From positions 372,001 to 436,000 of the forward strand of contig NZ_JRQQ01000002.1 in NCBI RefSeq assembly GCF_001625325.1: a DNA stretch of 64,000 nucleotides. The letters run 5' to 3'. The notes under the pieces were generated by a model, which had not been told where the DNA came from, searched no databases, and worked only from the letters and a program-made list of their open reading frames with translations. Within the stretch, counting starts at the first letter, position 1. Each line of letters begins with the position of its first letter. The translations under genes were made by a program, and so were the position numbers. This stretch comes from Croceicoccus estronivorus. GTDB lineage: Bacteria > Pseudomonadota > Alphaproteobacteria > Sphingomonadales > Sphingomonadaceae. Positions 20,482 through 29,446 of the stretch are shown piece after piece.

Positions 20482-21702
20482 TTGAATTACGATCAGATCT
20501 TCGACCAGGCGATAGAACGGCTTCACTCAGAAGGACGCTACCGCGTATTTATCGACATCCTGCGAAACAAGGGCGCCTATCCCAACGCGCGCTGTTTTGC
20601 CGGGCACAACGGTCCGAAGCCGATCAATGTCTGGTGCTCGAATGACTACCTCGCGATGGGTCAGCATCCGAAAGTCATCGGTGCCATGGAAGAAGCGTTG
20701 CACAATGTTGGCGCCGGATCGGGTGGCACACGCAATATTGGCGGTAATACCCACTACCATATCGAGCTGGAGCGTGAACTGGCCGATTTGCACGGCAAGG
20801 AAGCGGCCCTGCTGTTCACCAGCGGTTACGTCTCAAACGACGCAACTCTCTCTACGCTGGCCAAGCTTCTTCCAGGCTGCGTGATTTTCTCAGACGAACT
20901 AAATCACGCCAGCATGATCGCGGGCATCCGCAATTCCGGATGTGAAAAGCGGGTGTGGCGCCATAACGATGTCCAGCATCTGGAAGAGCTGCTGGCGGCG
21001 GAGGATCCGCAAGTCCCGAAATTGATCGCTTTCGAGAGCGTCTATTCAATGGATGGCGATGTTGCGCCAATCCACGCGATCTGTGATCTGGCGGACAAAT
21101 ATAACGCTCTCACCTACATCGACGAAGTGCACGCCGTTGGCATGTATGGTGCACATGGCGGTGGCATTTCAGAACGCGATGAAGCTGCCCACCGGATTGA
21201 CATCATCGAAGGTACTCTGGGCAAGGCATTCGGCGTGATGGGCGGTTATATCGCCGCCGATACCAAGATCATCGACTGCATCCGCAGCTACGCTCCAGGG
21301 TTCATTTTCACCACGTCGCTGGCCCCCGTGTTGGTGGCAGGCATACTTGCATCTGTCCGGCACCTCAAGGAAAGCTCGCTGGAACGCGATCAGCAGCAAG
21401 CTGCCGCGGCCACGCTCAAGCGGATGTTTGCTGAAGCTGGTCTGCCGGTCATGAACTCCACGACCCACATCGTTCCGCTGATGGTCGGTGACCCGGTCAA
21501 GGCCAAGAAGATCAGCGACATCCTCCTGGCAGAATATGGCGTCTATGTGCAGCCAATTAATTTCCCGACGGTTCCTCGCGGTAAGGAACGGCTGCGGTTC
21601 ACGCCTGGCCCAGCGCACACCGAAGAGATGATGCAGGAGTTGACCGAGGCCTTGATCGAAATCTGGGATAGGTTGCAGCTAGAGCTGCGGAAGGCCGCTT
21701 GA
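20482..21702 (+). CDS. hemA: 5-aminolevulinate synthase (C4 pathway)
   Basis: PLP enzyme condensing glycine and succinyl-CoA to 5-aminolevulinate, the alphaproteobacterial entry to haem. The protein matches the family throughout: [16 protein letters not shown] at the start, [10 protein letters not shown], the serine/glycine cofactor loop [11 protein letters not shown], and PLP-Lys in [14 protein letters not shown]. The TTG at 20482 gives [15 protein letters not shown], the usual alphaproteobacterial N-terminus, and 406 aa; the open frame goes back to 20443, but those residues are not conserved in my recollection. Succinyl-CoA from the methylmalonyl-CoA route could feed it. Confidence 0.95.
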   Translation: MNYDQIFDQAIERLHSEGRYRVFIDILRNKGAYPNARCFAGHNGPKPINVWCSNDYLAMGQHPKVIGAMEEALHNVGAGSGGTRNIGGNTHYHIELERELADLHGKEAALLFTSGYVSNDATLSTLAKLLPGCVIFSDELNHASMIAGIRNSGCEKRVWRHNDVQHLEELLAAEDPQVPKLIAFESVYSMDGDVAPIHAICDLADKYNALTYIDEVHAVGMYGAHGGGISERDEAAHRIDIIEGTLGKAFGVMGGYIAADTKIIDCIRSYAPGFIFTTSLAPVLVAGILASVRHLKESSLERDQQQAAAATLKRMFAEAGLPVMNSTTHIVPLMVGDPVKAKKISDILLAEYGVYVQPINFPTVPRGKERLRFTPGPAHTEEMMQELTEALIEIWDRLQLELRKAA

Positions 21703-21840
21703 TCTCTTCCAGACAGGCGATTTTCACAATCATACGCGCCTGAATTTCTCACGACATGACGGTGTCGGCTCGTTGCGGCATTGCGCAATCGAGTAAGGTC
21801 CCCCCAAACCTCAGGCGCAAACTGCGGTCAGTCGAAGAGT

Positions 21841-22737
21841 TCATTCGAACCGAGGACCACTCTCCATCTCCAGCCGATTTCGGCCTTTGGCCTTGGCTAA
21901 AAACAGCGCGAGTTCTGCACGCCTCATAGTATCATCAAGTGAATCGTTGATGCGTGAGACGCCTGCACTGGCCGTAATTGGGAAATTGCCGCCACCCGCA
22001 TCCTTACGCAGTTCGGAAAGCGTTGAGACTATACGCTGGCAGATAGCTTCTGCATCCTCCGGTGTAACACCAGGCAGCAACACCCCCAGGCACTCGCCCC
22101 CGATGCGCGATATGATGTCCTCTTCGCGAGTCATCGTGCGTAAAAGGTCAGAGAATACGACAAGGACCTTGTCTCCCACGGTCTGTCCATATTGCATGTT
22201 GATAGCTTGAAAATAGTCGACATCGAACAAGGCCAGACAACCGCCGATTTCCTCATCCACCAAGTGCTGCAACATCGCAATAAACGCCTTGCGATTGGTC
22301 AGGCCCGTCAACGGATCAGTCAGCTCAGCGACAAAGAGCCTGTCTTCCAGTTTCCGCCGCTCATCAATGCTGCGCATGATGGTGAGAGCCCCATAGATGT
22401 GGTCCTGGCTATCCGTCAGGCAGCGGATCTGCATTTCGAACCAGCGTTTGCGGCGGTCCGCCGTCATCACCGATACTTCAATCCATTTCGGAGTGCCGGT
22501 TCCGTGAACGGCGGCATCGTGCTCCGCCTTGACTGCTTCCACTGAGTTCGGATGTATCAGGTCAAGAACATGCGGCCCGATCAACATATCCGGCATCGGA
22601 AAGCCCAGCTTTGCCATGCCCGGCGAAGCATGAAGGATATACCCTTCCAGATCAGTCTTGAGAATTATGTCCGTCGTGCTTTCAGCAAGCAGCCCATAAA
22701 GCGCAGAACTTTCCTGCGGTGTAAAATTCATTCCCAT
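21841..22737 (-). CDS. PAS-GGDEF protein with degenerate active site, intact I-site
   Basis: A 298-aa cytoplasmic protein with a PAS sensor domain (about 12-125) joined by a short helix to a GGDEF domain (about 135-298; DPLTGLTNRKAF at 141). The GGDEF signature is GGECL at 213-217, with Cys and Leu where Glu and Phe are expected, so diguanylate cyclase activity is doubtful. The RxxD product-binding site is kept as REED at 204-207, four residues before the usual Arg. Such combinations typically act as c-di-GMP receptors. No transmembrane segment is seen. The next gene upstream encodes a PilZ-HTH fusion. Confidence 0.85.
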   Translation of the reverse strand: MGMNFTPQESSALYGLLAESTTDIILKTDLEGYILHASPGMAKLGFPMPDMLIGPHVLDLIHPNSVEAVKAEHDAAVHGTGTPKWIEVSVMTADRRKRWFEMQIRCLTDSQDHIYGALTIMRSIDERRKLEDRLFVAELTDPLTGLTNRKAFIAMLQHLVDEEIGGCLALFDVDYFQAINMQYGQTVGDKVLVVFSDLLRTMTREEDIISRIGGECLGVLLPGVTPEDAEAICQRIVSTLSELRKDAGGGNFPITASAGVSRINDSLDDTMRRAELALFLAKAKGRNRLEMESGPRFE

Positions 22738-23063
22738 TGTCGCTTTGCCCCCCGGCGTATTTTACGACAACCAGCAGAAACATTCCCTCCCAACTGGAAT
22801 ATGCCGCCAGATAAATAATAAAAATTTATCTATTAATATAACTTCACTTACATTCTACATAAACCAAATCTAGTTAACTGAGTTATATAACTTAAACAAC
22901 GCATTGGATTCGTTGAATTCATTTTAACCACATTTTCAATTTTGGAAATATGTATTCAACTGCACCGCATGTGGAAGTCTATTGCCCCTGATATGGCCTC
23001 GGAAAACCGGGACAATAGGCCTCAAATTCGGGAGGCCTTCACTCCCACTGATGATCCGATCGA
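22738..23063. other. AT-rich intergenic region
   Basis: Between the PAS-GGDEF gene and the PilZ-HTH gene lies 326 bp, with about 22800-22965 strikingly AT-rich compared with the rest of the window. Two short palindromes stand there, AGTTAACT (22872-22879) and AGTTATATAACT (22881-22892). It probably holds the promoter of the GGDEF gene. No coding potential was seen. Confidence 0.6.
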
Positions 23064-23729
23064 TCAAAGCTCGATCATGATCCTGACATTGTCCGGATTG
23101 GTGTGGAAAGCGACCGCGATTTGCTCTTTGCTTCGAGCCAGCAGGTCCCGCAATTCCGCTGTATCATGCCCGGCAAGCAACTCTGCTCTGCCCACTCCGA
23201 GAACATCGGCCAACGTCTGAACCCTGCTGTCGACAGGACGGGCTCTGCCTTGCTCCCAGGCCCACACCGTCGGTTTGCTGACGCCCAATTCTTCCGCCAC
23301 TTGGGCCAGCGTCAGTCCCCGCTCCTTACGCAACCGCTGCAAACGAACACCAAACGATTCGTTCGAGACGGTTTCCTCGCGCATCGTGAAGGTCACATCT
23401 GCGTCGACAGCACTTCGCAATTCGGCCGCGCTCAAGACCGCAGCAGAGATCGGCGTATCGAAGCGACAACCGAAAAGGTGGCCACTCGTCCACACGACTT
23501 TCGCCGGCGTCGCTTCACTCTCCGGCAGATCGACCGTGATAGCTTCGTCGATCGCAAGGGGAATTCGGCTTTCAAGCAGCAGGCCCGTTGCCGAAATATT
23601 GTGAACCAGTACGGACGCGGAATCACCAGAGGCTAAAGCTCCCTGCGCTTCCAATAACAACTTACGGCGTGATGCGCGTGCCTTGCTGCCACCCGCTGCC
23701 GTTTCCTCGAAATGCGCCGCAATGGCCAT
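23064..23729 (-). CDS. PilZ domain fused to XRE-type helix-turn-helix
   Basis: A 221-aa protein with an N-terminal PilZ domain (about 10-110) and a C-terminal HTH of the XRE/Cro type (about 125-185). PilZ c-di-GMP-binding residues are visible as RASRR (RxxxR) and NISATG (NxSxxG). The HTH includes RLQRLRKERGLTLAQVAEEL and GVSKPTVWAWEQGRARPVDS. The start at 23729 (MAIAAHFEE) is preferred over an upstream in-frame Met. This layout suggests a transcription factor responding directly to c-di-GMP; that is inference. The degenerate GGDEF protein is its neighbour on the same strand. Confidence 0.82.
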   Translation of the reverse strand: MAIAAHFEETAAGGSKARASRRKLLLEAQGALASGDSASVLVHNISATGLLLESRIPLAIDEAITVDLPESEATPAKVVWTSGHLFGCRFDTPISAAVLSAAELRSAVDADVTFTMREETVSNESFGVRLQRLRKERGLTLAQVAEELGVSKPTVWAWEQGRARPVDSRVQTLADVLGVGRAELLAGHDTAELRDLLARSKEQIAVAFHTNPDNVRIMIEL

Positions 23730-23806
23730 TATGCAGACTCCCGGTTGAGATTCCACACTGGCCATCAGTGGTTAAGTTGGGGTTATGAGAAGCCCAGGAA
23801 ACACAA

Positions 23807-23835
23807 AGGGGCGAGACCTTTCCAGTCTCACCCCT
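23807..23835 (-). terminator. Rho-independent terminator after odc
   Basis: Arms AGGGGCGAGAC (23807-23817) and GTCTCACCCCT (23825-23835) form an 11-bp stem with one non-canonical pair and a short loop. Read on the minus strand it is followed by TTTGTGTTT. Position 30 bp after the odc stop fits termination of odc before the PilZ-HTH gene. Confidence 0.75.
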
Positions 23836-23864
23836 CGAATGTTCCTATATTGTCAGGCGCAAAA

Positions 23865-25070
23865 TCAGCGCAGACTTACCACATTATCGCTCTGACGCGG
23901 GTCGGGCCTGTCGCCACGATAAAGGCTGGCCATCGGCTCATCTGCCACCTTTACCACCTCACCCCGGCCGAAGCCATTGAAAGCAGTACGCATCGCGCAT
24001 CCATAAGCACCGAGCATACCGATTTCGATATGGTCTCCCGCCGCCACATTACTGGGCAACATAAACGGGCCTTCCATGTAATCGGCATCGTCGCAAGTCG
24101 GGCCGTAAAAAGCGAATTCCTGCTCCCCTGCCGACTGCTCGCCGGTCAGGAGCCGCACGGGGAAGCGCCATCCGACATGTGCAGCATCGAACAGTGCGCC
24201 ATACGCGCCATCATTTATGAACAGTTCGTCCCCGCGGCGCTTTTCAACCTTGACCACCAGAGAACTGTACTCAGCACATAGGGCCCGGCCAGGCTCGCAC
24301 CACAACTCGGCGTTGTAGGCAATCGGCAATGCTTCGAAATGGCGATGAATGATGGCGAAGTAATCTTCCAGCGGCGGCGGTTCCATTCCCGGATATATTG
24401 AAGGGAAGCCCCCACCTACATCCACGATGTCAATAACAACGCCTGCTTCGGCCACTGCCGCACGAACGCGGTCCAGCGCCTGGACGTATGCAAATGGCGT
24501 CATCGCCTGGCTGCCCACATGGAAGCAGAGCCCCAGCCAATCGGCCACCTGCCGGGTCGCCTGCAACAGCGGTGCAGCATCAGCGAGATCAATTCCGAAC
24601 TTGGAGGCGAGGCTCAGCTCCGAATAATCGGATGACACACGCAAACGTACGCACAGCCGCAAGTCAGCAGCCGGAGTCCCATCGACAGTCTTTGTCGCCT
24701 GTACGATCTTCTCCAGCTCTTCCATCGTGTCGAGGCTGAAGGTTCGCACACCATGTTCGAAGTAGGCTTCGCGAATGGCGCTGGCAGTCTTTACCGGGTG
24801 CATGAAGCACAACGTCGCCTCTGGCAGAAGCGAACGAACAGTCCGCACTTCGGCGATTGAAGCAACATCGAAATGGGTAATGCCGGACGCCCACAGAACT
24901 TCGATGAGCTCCGGAGACGGGTTAGCCTTCACCGCATAAAGAGCCTTGCCCGGAAACTTCTCTGCAAAGAAGCGTCCGGCGCGCGCAGCTGCATGCGGGC
25001 GATTGAGGATTACGGGTTCGTCCGGCGAAAGATCGCGAACTACAGACCGAGCGTCAGGATAGATGTACAA
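23865..25070 (-). CDS. Ornithine (diaminopimelate-fold) decarboxylase
   Basis: A 401-aa type IV (alanine-racemase-fold) PLP decarboxylase making putrescine, or cadaverine, from ornithine or lysine. PLP-Lys is K48 in LYAVKANPSPE; DVGGGFPSIYPG binds the cofactor phosphate, CEPGRALCAEYSSLVV and the catalytic GPTCDDADYMEG follow. The TTG at 25070 gives the start MYIYPDARSV. A long, apparently structured leader precedes it, matching the speF-type RNA upstream of such genes. nspC and carboxynorspermidine synthase lie just upstream on the same strand, making a polyamine locus. Confidence 0.88.
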   Translation of the reverse strand: MYIYPDARSVVRDLSPDEPVILNRPHAAARAGRFFAEKFPGKALYAVKANPSPELIEVLWASGITHFDVASIAEVRTVRSLLPEATLCFMHPVKTASAIREAYFEHGVRTFSLDTMEELEKIVQATKTVDGTPAADLRLCVRLRVSSDYSELSLASKFGIDLADAAPLLQATRQVADWLGLCFHVGSQAMTPFAYVQALDRVRAAVAEAGVVIDIVDVGGGFPSIYPGMEPPPLEDYFAIIHRHFEALPIAYNAELWCEPGRALCAEYSSLVVKVEKRRGDELFINDGAYGALFDAAHVGWRFPVRLLTGEQSAGEQEFAFYGPTCDDADYMEGPFMLPSNVAAGDHIEIGMLGAYGCAMRTAFNGFGRGEVVKVADEPMASLYRGDRPDPRQSDNVVSLR

Positions 25071-25200
25071 CTCAAGGGACCCCCAAAACGGTTAAGTTTC
25101 GAACAGAGGCTGCCTTGCGGTTAGGAAGTCCCCTTGGGGCAGCGGAGGGGTCCTATAAAACCATCCTCATGAACCGCAAGTGAAAATCCATACCCCGCAC
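25071..25200 (-). ncRNA. Probable speF-type leader RNA of odc
   Basis: The minus-strand leader directly before odc contains ACTTCCTAACCGCAAGG at about 25110-25135, a second CTTGCGGTT segment near 25170-25180 able to pair with AACCGCAAG, and GTTTTGGGGGTCCC immediately before the start codon. A pairing leader upstream of ornithine decarboxylase is the known setting of the alphaproteobacterial speF element, and the short conserved segments fit what I recall. A covariance-model search was not possible here, so limits are approximate. Confidence 0.5.
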
Positions 25201-25266
25201 CCGCGCGTAATTTCCAACTACGTAAAAGGCGCGGAATTCGGCCTTGCCCGGCTTAACAGGCCTGCG

Positions 25267-26466
25267 TCATGACAGCCGGTTGCGAAAATCCTCATAGCCG
25301 AATTTTCGGATCTGTTCGAGCGAATCGCTCTCCGAATCCCATAACCAGATCGAGGGGAGCGGTACGCCGTTGAATGTCGTGGTCTTGACCATCGAATAGT
25401 GAGCTTGATCGAGAAACGCGATACGCTGCCCCGGCTCACACGGAACGGGCAGTCGATAATCACCGATCACGTCGCCAGCCAAACAAGAGGGACCGCCCAG
25501 CCGGACCGCACCCCCTTCGCCTTCATCAATCTGGATGCCGTCTAGCGGCTCTTCACCCAGCATGGCTGGCCGATAGGGGGCCTCGATCACGTCGGGCATA
25601 TGGCAGGTGGCCGATATATCCGTAACGGCAACCGGCATCCCGTTCCAATGCGTATCGAGGATTGTCCCAACAAGAATCCCTGCATCGAGCGCAACGGCTT
25701 CACCCGGTTCGAGATATACGTCCGCACCGGTATCGTCTTTCACATCGCACAGAAACTCGACAAGTTCGTCCCGTTGATAGTCAGCGCGGGTAATGTGATG
25801 CCCACCGCCGAAATTAAGCCATTTAATCTGGCCGAACCAGGGTTCGAGATGATCGAAAACCTTGTCCCAGGTTCGCTTCAGCGGCTCGAGATCCTGCTCG
25901 CAAAGCGTATGGAAATGAATGCCATCGACCAGCTCGATATGCTCGTCCTTCAACTGATCGATCGGGAAACCCAGCCGGGAATGCGGCGCACACGGATCGT
26001 AGCGTGGCACTTCGCCTTCCTGATGCAGTGGATTGATCCTCAATCCGATGTCGAAATCCTCTCCCCGCGAACGCGCGCGAAGGAGCGTGCCCCCGAACCG
26101 TTCGATCTGCATCGGCGTGTTGAAGATAACATGGTCCGAAAGACGGCAGATTTCGTCGAGATCCTCTTCCTTGTACGCCGCGCAATAGGTGGCAATCTCT
26201 CCATCGTAATGTTCGGCCGCAAGCAGGGCTTCCCACAGTCCGGATGTGCACACACCATCCAGGTACTCGCCTATAATCGGCCCCGTCGACCACATCGAGA
26301 ACGCCTTCAGAGCGGCCAGAACCTTTACCCCCGCCCTCTCACGAATATCATCAAGAATGCGGAGGTTCTCCCGCAATTTGGCGGCATCGACCACAAAGGC
26401 AGGGCTATCGACGCGGGTGAGGTCAAAACGGGCAAAGGCCCCGGGATCTCCAGCTCTGGTTTCCAT
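25267..26466 (-). CDS. nspC: Carboxynorspermidine decarboxylase
   Basis: PLP-dependent decarboxylase that turns carboxy(nor)spermidine into (nor)spermidine. The 399-aa protein from METRAGDPGAFARFD has PLP-Lys K54 in LAALKAFSMW, the metal-free HFHTLCEQ pocket segment, WLNFGGGHHITR and YLEPGEAVALDAG, plus LGGPSCLAGDVIGDY with the catalytic Cys. An upstream in-frame Met at 26517 is less likely. It follows carboxynorspermidine synthase on the same strand, separated by about 220 bp, so a separate promoter is possible. In alphaproteobacteria this route mainly makes spermidine, by family knowledge. Confidence 0.92.
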   Translation of the reverse strand: METRAGDPGAFARFDLTRVDSPAFVVDAAKLRENLRILDDIRERAGVKVLAALKAFSMWSTGPIIGEYLDGVCTSGLWEALLAAEHYDGEIATYCAAYKEEDLDEICRLSDHVIFNTPMQIERFGGTLLRARSRGEDFDIGLRINPLHQEGEVPRYDPCAPHSRLGFPIDQLKDEHIELVDGIHFHTLCEQDLEPLKRTWDKVFDHLEPWFGQIKWLNFGGGHHITRADYQRDELVEFLCDVKDDTGADVYLEPGEAVALDAGILVGTILDTHWNGMPVAVTDISATCHMPDVIEAPYRPAMLGEEPLDGIQIDEGEGGAVRLGGPSCLAGDVIGDYRLPVPCEPGQRIAFLDQAHYSMVKTTTFNGVPLPSIWLWDSESDSLEQIRKFGYEDFRNRLS

Positions 26467-26683
26467 GGTTGCGCTTGTTACCCTTTCATCTGTGGATCGC
26501 CAATGACGGCTACTCAATAGCGAGACAGCACGGCACGAACGACATCGCCGACCTCAGCCTGGCATACAAAGACATGCGCATTCGTTCGGACAACGCCCTG
26601 CAATCCGACACGCGCCGACCGTTTGCACAATATAAAACGCGCAGCCCCTTTGGAGGTGGGGCCACACATTCAAAGCCTCAAGA

Positions 26684-27895
26684 CTAGAACTGGAGAGGAC
26701 CGTCCAATTCTTCAACCGTCCATGGCAAGCCTTGCTCGTTGAGCATGTCCATGAACGGGTCCGGGTCGAACTGCTCGATATTGAACACGCCCTCGCCCTG
26801 CCATGCACCTGTCAGCATCATAGCCGCGCCGATCATCGCTGGCACGCCCGTGGTATAGCTGACCGCCTGATTGCCGGTTTCCGCGTAGGCATCCTCATGA
26901 TCGCAGATATTCTTGATGTAGAACGTCTTTTCGCCACTACCGTCCAGGGCCTCACCGGTCGCAATGTCGCCGATATTGGTCTTGCCCTTGGTCGTCGGAC
27001 CAAGGCTCGCCGGTTCAGGCAGCACCGCCTTGAGGAACTGGAGCGGTACAATTTCCACACCATTGTAGGTTACCGGATCGATCCGGGTCATACCGACATT
27101 CTGCAGGACCGTAAGGTGCTTGATATACTCGTCACCGAAGGTCATCCAGAAACGGCCACGCTCCATCTCGGGGATGAATTTGGCGAGGCTTTCCAATTCT
27201 TCGTGGTACATCATGTACATGTTTTTCGACCCGACGCCCTCGAAGTCGAACATTTGCTTGTTCGACATTGCAGGCGTTTCGACAAACTGGCCTTGTTCCC
27301 AGTGTCGAGCGGGCGCGGTCACTTCGCGGATGTTGATTTCCGGATTGAAGTTGGTGGCGAATGCCTGCCCATGATCGCCGCCATTACAGTCGAGAATGTC
27401 GAGCAGGCGGATGGTCTTGAGCTTGTGCTTCTTCAACCACATGGCAAAAACACTGGTTACGCCGGGATCGAACCCACTGCCCAGCAGAGCCATGATCCCT
27501 TTTTCCCGGAAACGATCCTGATAGGCCCATTGCCACCTATATTCGAACCTGGCCTCATCCCGTGGCTCGTAATTGGCGGTATCGAGGTAATCGACCCCGG
27601 TATTCAGGCACGCATCCATGATCGCCAGATCCTGGTATGGCAGGGCAAGATTGACCACCAATCGAGGCTGAATCTTACCAATCAACGCAGTGGTGGCCGA
27701 CACATCGTCGGCGTCGATGGCATAAGTAGCCACATCCACACCGGTGCGACTCTTCACTGATTCGGCAATCGCATCGCATTTGGCCTTTGTCCGGCTCGCC
27801 AAGTGTATCTCACTGAAAATACCGGAATTCATCGCCATCTTGTGGACGGCGACCGAACCGACACCACCTGCACCGATTACCAATACCCTGCTCAC
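26684..27895 (-). CDS. Carboxynorspermidine synthase (saccharopine dehydrogenase family)
   Basis: NADPH-dependent reductase joining putrescine or diaminopropane with aspartate semialdehyde to carboxy(nor)spermidine. The GTG start at 27895 gives 403 aa opening with VSRVLVIGAGGVGSVAVHKM, the Rossmann nucleotide-binding motif. LALPYQDLAIMDACLNTGVDYLDTANYE and GFDPGVTSVFA are typical of this saccharopine-dehydrogenase branch. The open frame runs further upstream, but that part overlaps the divergent dehydratase promoter and has no domain character. It pairs with nspC. Confidence 0.9.
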   Translation of the reverse strand: MSRVLVIGAGGVGSVAVHKMAMNSGIFSEIHLASRTKAKCDAIAESVKSRTGVDVATYAIDADDVSATTALIGKIQPRLVVNLALPYQDLAIMDACLNTGVDYLDTANYEPRDEARFEYRWQWAYQDRFREKGIMALLGSGFDPGVTSVFAMWLKKHKLKTIRLLDILDCNGGDHGQAFATNFNPEINIREVTAPARHWEQGQFVETPAMSNKQMFDFEGVGSKNMYMMYHEELESLAKFIPEMERGRFWMTFGDEYIKHLTVLQNVGMTRIDPVTYNGVEIVPLQFLKAVLPEPASLGPTTKGKTNIGDIATGEALDGSGEKTFYIKNICDHEDAYAETGNQAVSYTTGVPAMIGAAMMLTGAWQGEGVFNIEQFDPDPFMDMLNEQGLPWTVEELDGPLQF

Positions 27896-27943
27896 GCACG
27901 TCTCCTTTGGCCACAGCGAAAGACGGGCATATAGGGCCGGAAT

Positions 27944-28912
27944 ATGACAGCACAACATTCGCATGAGCCAACAACTGAAGGCGTTGCAGAAGCTGCCCGG
28001 CGTATCCACGCACTGCTCCCCTGCACCCCGCTGATACCTTCGGTAATCGGTGGAATACGTATCTGGCTGAAAGATGAAACTGCTCAACCGATCCGGGCCT
28101 TCAAAATACGTGGCGCCTGGAATCGGCTCAACGCGATATCGTCAGCACGACGGAAATATGGGGTTATCGCGGTTTCGAGCGGCAACCATGCGCTAGGGGT
28201 GGCCTGGGGCGCAGCACGCCTTGGCATCGCCGTCACCGTTCTCATGCCGCGCGATACACCTGCAGTGAAGCGCGATGCTGTGAACGCCTTGGGCGCCAGG
28301 ATCGTTTATTACAGCCGGCTGCAAGACGACCGTGATGCCATGGCGGCTGATCTCTGCGCTCAGACTGGCGCAACGCTCATCCACGCCTTTGCCGACCCTT
28401 GGGTAATCGAGGGTCAAGGTAGCGTGGCAACTGAAATCGCCGCCCAGCTCGGCCAAGACCCGTCGCGAATAATCGCCCCATGCGGCGGAGGCGGGCTCCT
28501 TTCAGGCTCCGCACTCGCATGTCCTGACGCACAACTTATAGCGGTGGAGCCCGAAGGGTGGGACGACGCCGCACAGAGCATCGCCACGGGTGGCATCGCT
28601 TCTGTCGCCTCCGATGCTCCGCCGACCATTTGCGATGGAATTCAAACTCCCAGAATCTCCCCTATGACGCTCAAGATCATGCACGAACACAAGATCACCT
28701 GCATGACAGTGAACGACCAGGAAGTGGCGACGGCAATGCGTTTTGCCTTCGATCATCACGCAATCGTACTCGAACCGTCCGGCGCGGCTGGCCTGGCTGC
28801 AGCACTTTCAGGGAGCATCCCTCTGGATGAAACAAGCGCCGTTGTCCTGACCGGCGGCAACGTCGATCCTGTTCAGTTCACCGAATTGACAGGCCGCACA
28901 CCAAACATGTGA
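27944..28912 (+). CDS. Threonine/serine dehydratase family PLP enzyme
   Basis: A 322-aa fold-type II PLP protein like catabolic threonine dehydratase or serine racemase. PLP-Lys is in RAFKIRGAWNRL, the substrate loop is SSGNHALGVAWGAA, the phosphate loop is CGGGGLLSGSAL, and EPSGAAGLAAALS and LTGGN appear near the C-terminus. No ACT regulatory domain follows, so it is the short, catabolic-type form. It is divergent from carboxynorspermidine synthase with 48 bp between. The substrate is not decided by sequence alone. Confidence 0.82.
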   Translation: MTAQHSHEPTTEGVAEAARRIHALLPCTPLIPSVIGGIRIWLKDETAQPIRAFKIRGAWNRLNAISSARRKYGVIAVSSGNHALGVAWGAARLGIAVTVLMPRDTPAVKRDAVNALGARIVYYSRLQDDRDAMAADLCAQTGATLIHAFADPWVIEGQGSVATEIAAQLGQDPSRIIAPCGGGGLLSGSALACPDAQLIAVEPEGWDDAAQSIATGGIASVASDAPPTICDGIQTPRISPMTLKIMHEHKITCMTVNDQEVATAMRFAFDHHAIVLEPSGAAGLAAALSGSIPLDETSAVVLTGGNVDPVQFTELTGRTPNM

Positions 28913-28978
28913 CACTGGACACTTCCACTCCATCGCCTCAATCTCCCGAATTCGAAAGTTAACGGAGAGGAGAACCCA

Positions 28979-29407
28979 ATGATCGGAGTGGGGATTCTGC
29001 AACCGGTCGCGGTGTTGGCGGCGTGGACCATGGTGATGTGGTGGTGGATGTACGGCGTGCGCGTACCCGCCATGGGCAAGCTGGAAATGTCAACCGAGGA
29101 ACAATCGCACCTGACGGGAGCGAAACTCGACGAATTGCTACCACCGGCTATTCAATGGAAAGCGCACAACTACAATCATCTGCATGAAGCGCCCACGGTG
29201 TTCTATGCCATCGCCATGTTGCTGGCGATCATCGGCGCAGGCGACGGATTATCTGCCCAGCTTGGCTGGGCCTACGTCACCTTGCGGATCGTCCACTCGC
29301 TTATACAAGTGACGGTCAACAAGGTCATGCTACGGTTTGCCGTGTTTGCTCTATCCAGCCTGGTGTTGATGGCACTCGTCATTCTGGCATTGGTCAACAT
29401 TTTCTAG
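28979..29407 (+). CDS. MAPEG family membrane protein
   Basis: A 142-aa protein of the MAPEG group (glutathione-related membrane proteins), with four hydrophobic segments: residues about 5-25, 70-90, 95-105 and 120-140. The conserved pattern AHNYNHLHEAPTVFYAIAMLL (first 20 residues shown in part) contains the Asn, Glu and Pro typical of the family, and RIVHSLIQ follows in the third helix. GGAGAGGAG lies just before the ATG, a strong ribosome site. Enzymatic activity cannot be predicted. Confidence 0.83.
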   Translation: MIGVGILQPVAVLAAWTMVMWWWMYGVRVPAMGKLEMSTEEQSHLTGAKLDELLPPAIQWKAHNYNHLHEAPTVFYAIAMLLAIIGAGDGLSAQLGWAYVTLRIVHSLIQVTVNKVMLRFAVFALSSLVLMALVILALVNIF

Positions 29408-29446
29408 AAATGCCGACCTGGCAGGGCGGGAAGTAGCGTCAGAACG

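Noticed and set aside
21841-22737. Active diguanylate cyclase
   Set aside because: The signature is GGECL, lacking the catalytic Glu and the Phe, so it is described as a probable receptor instead.
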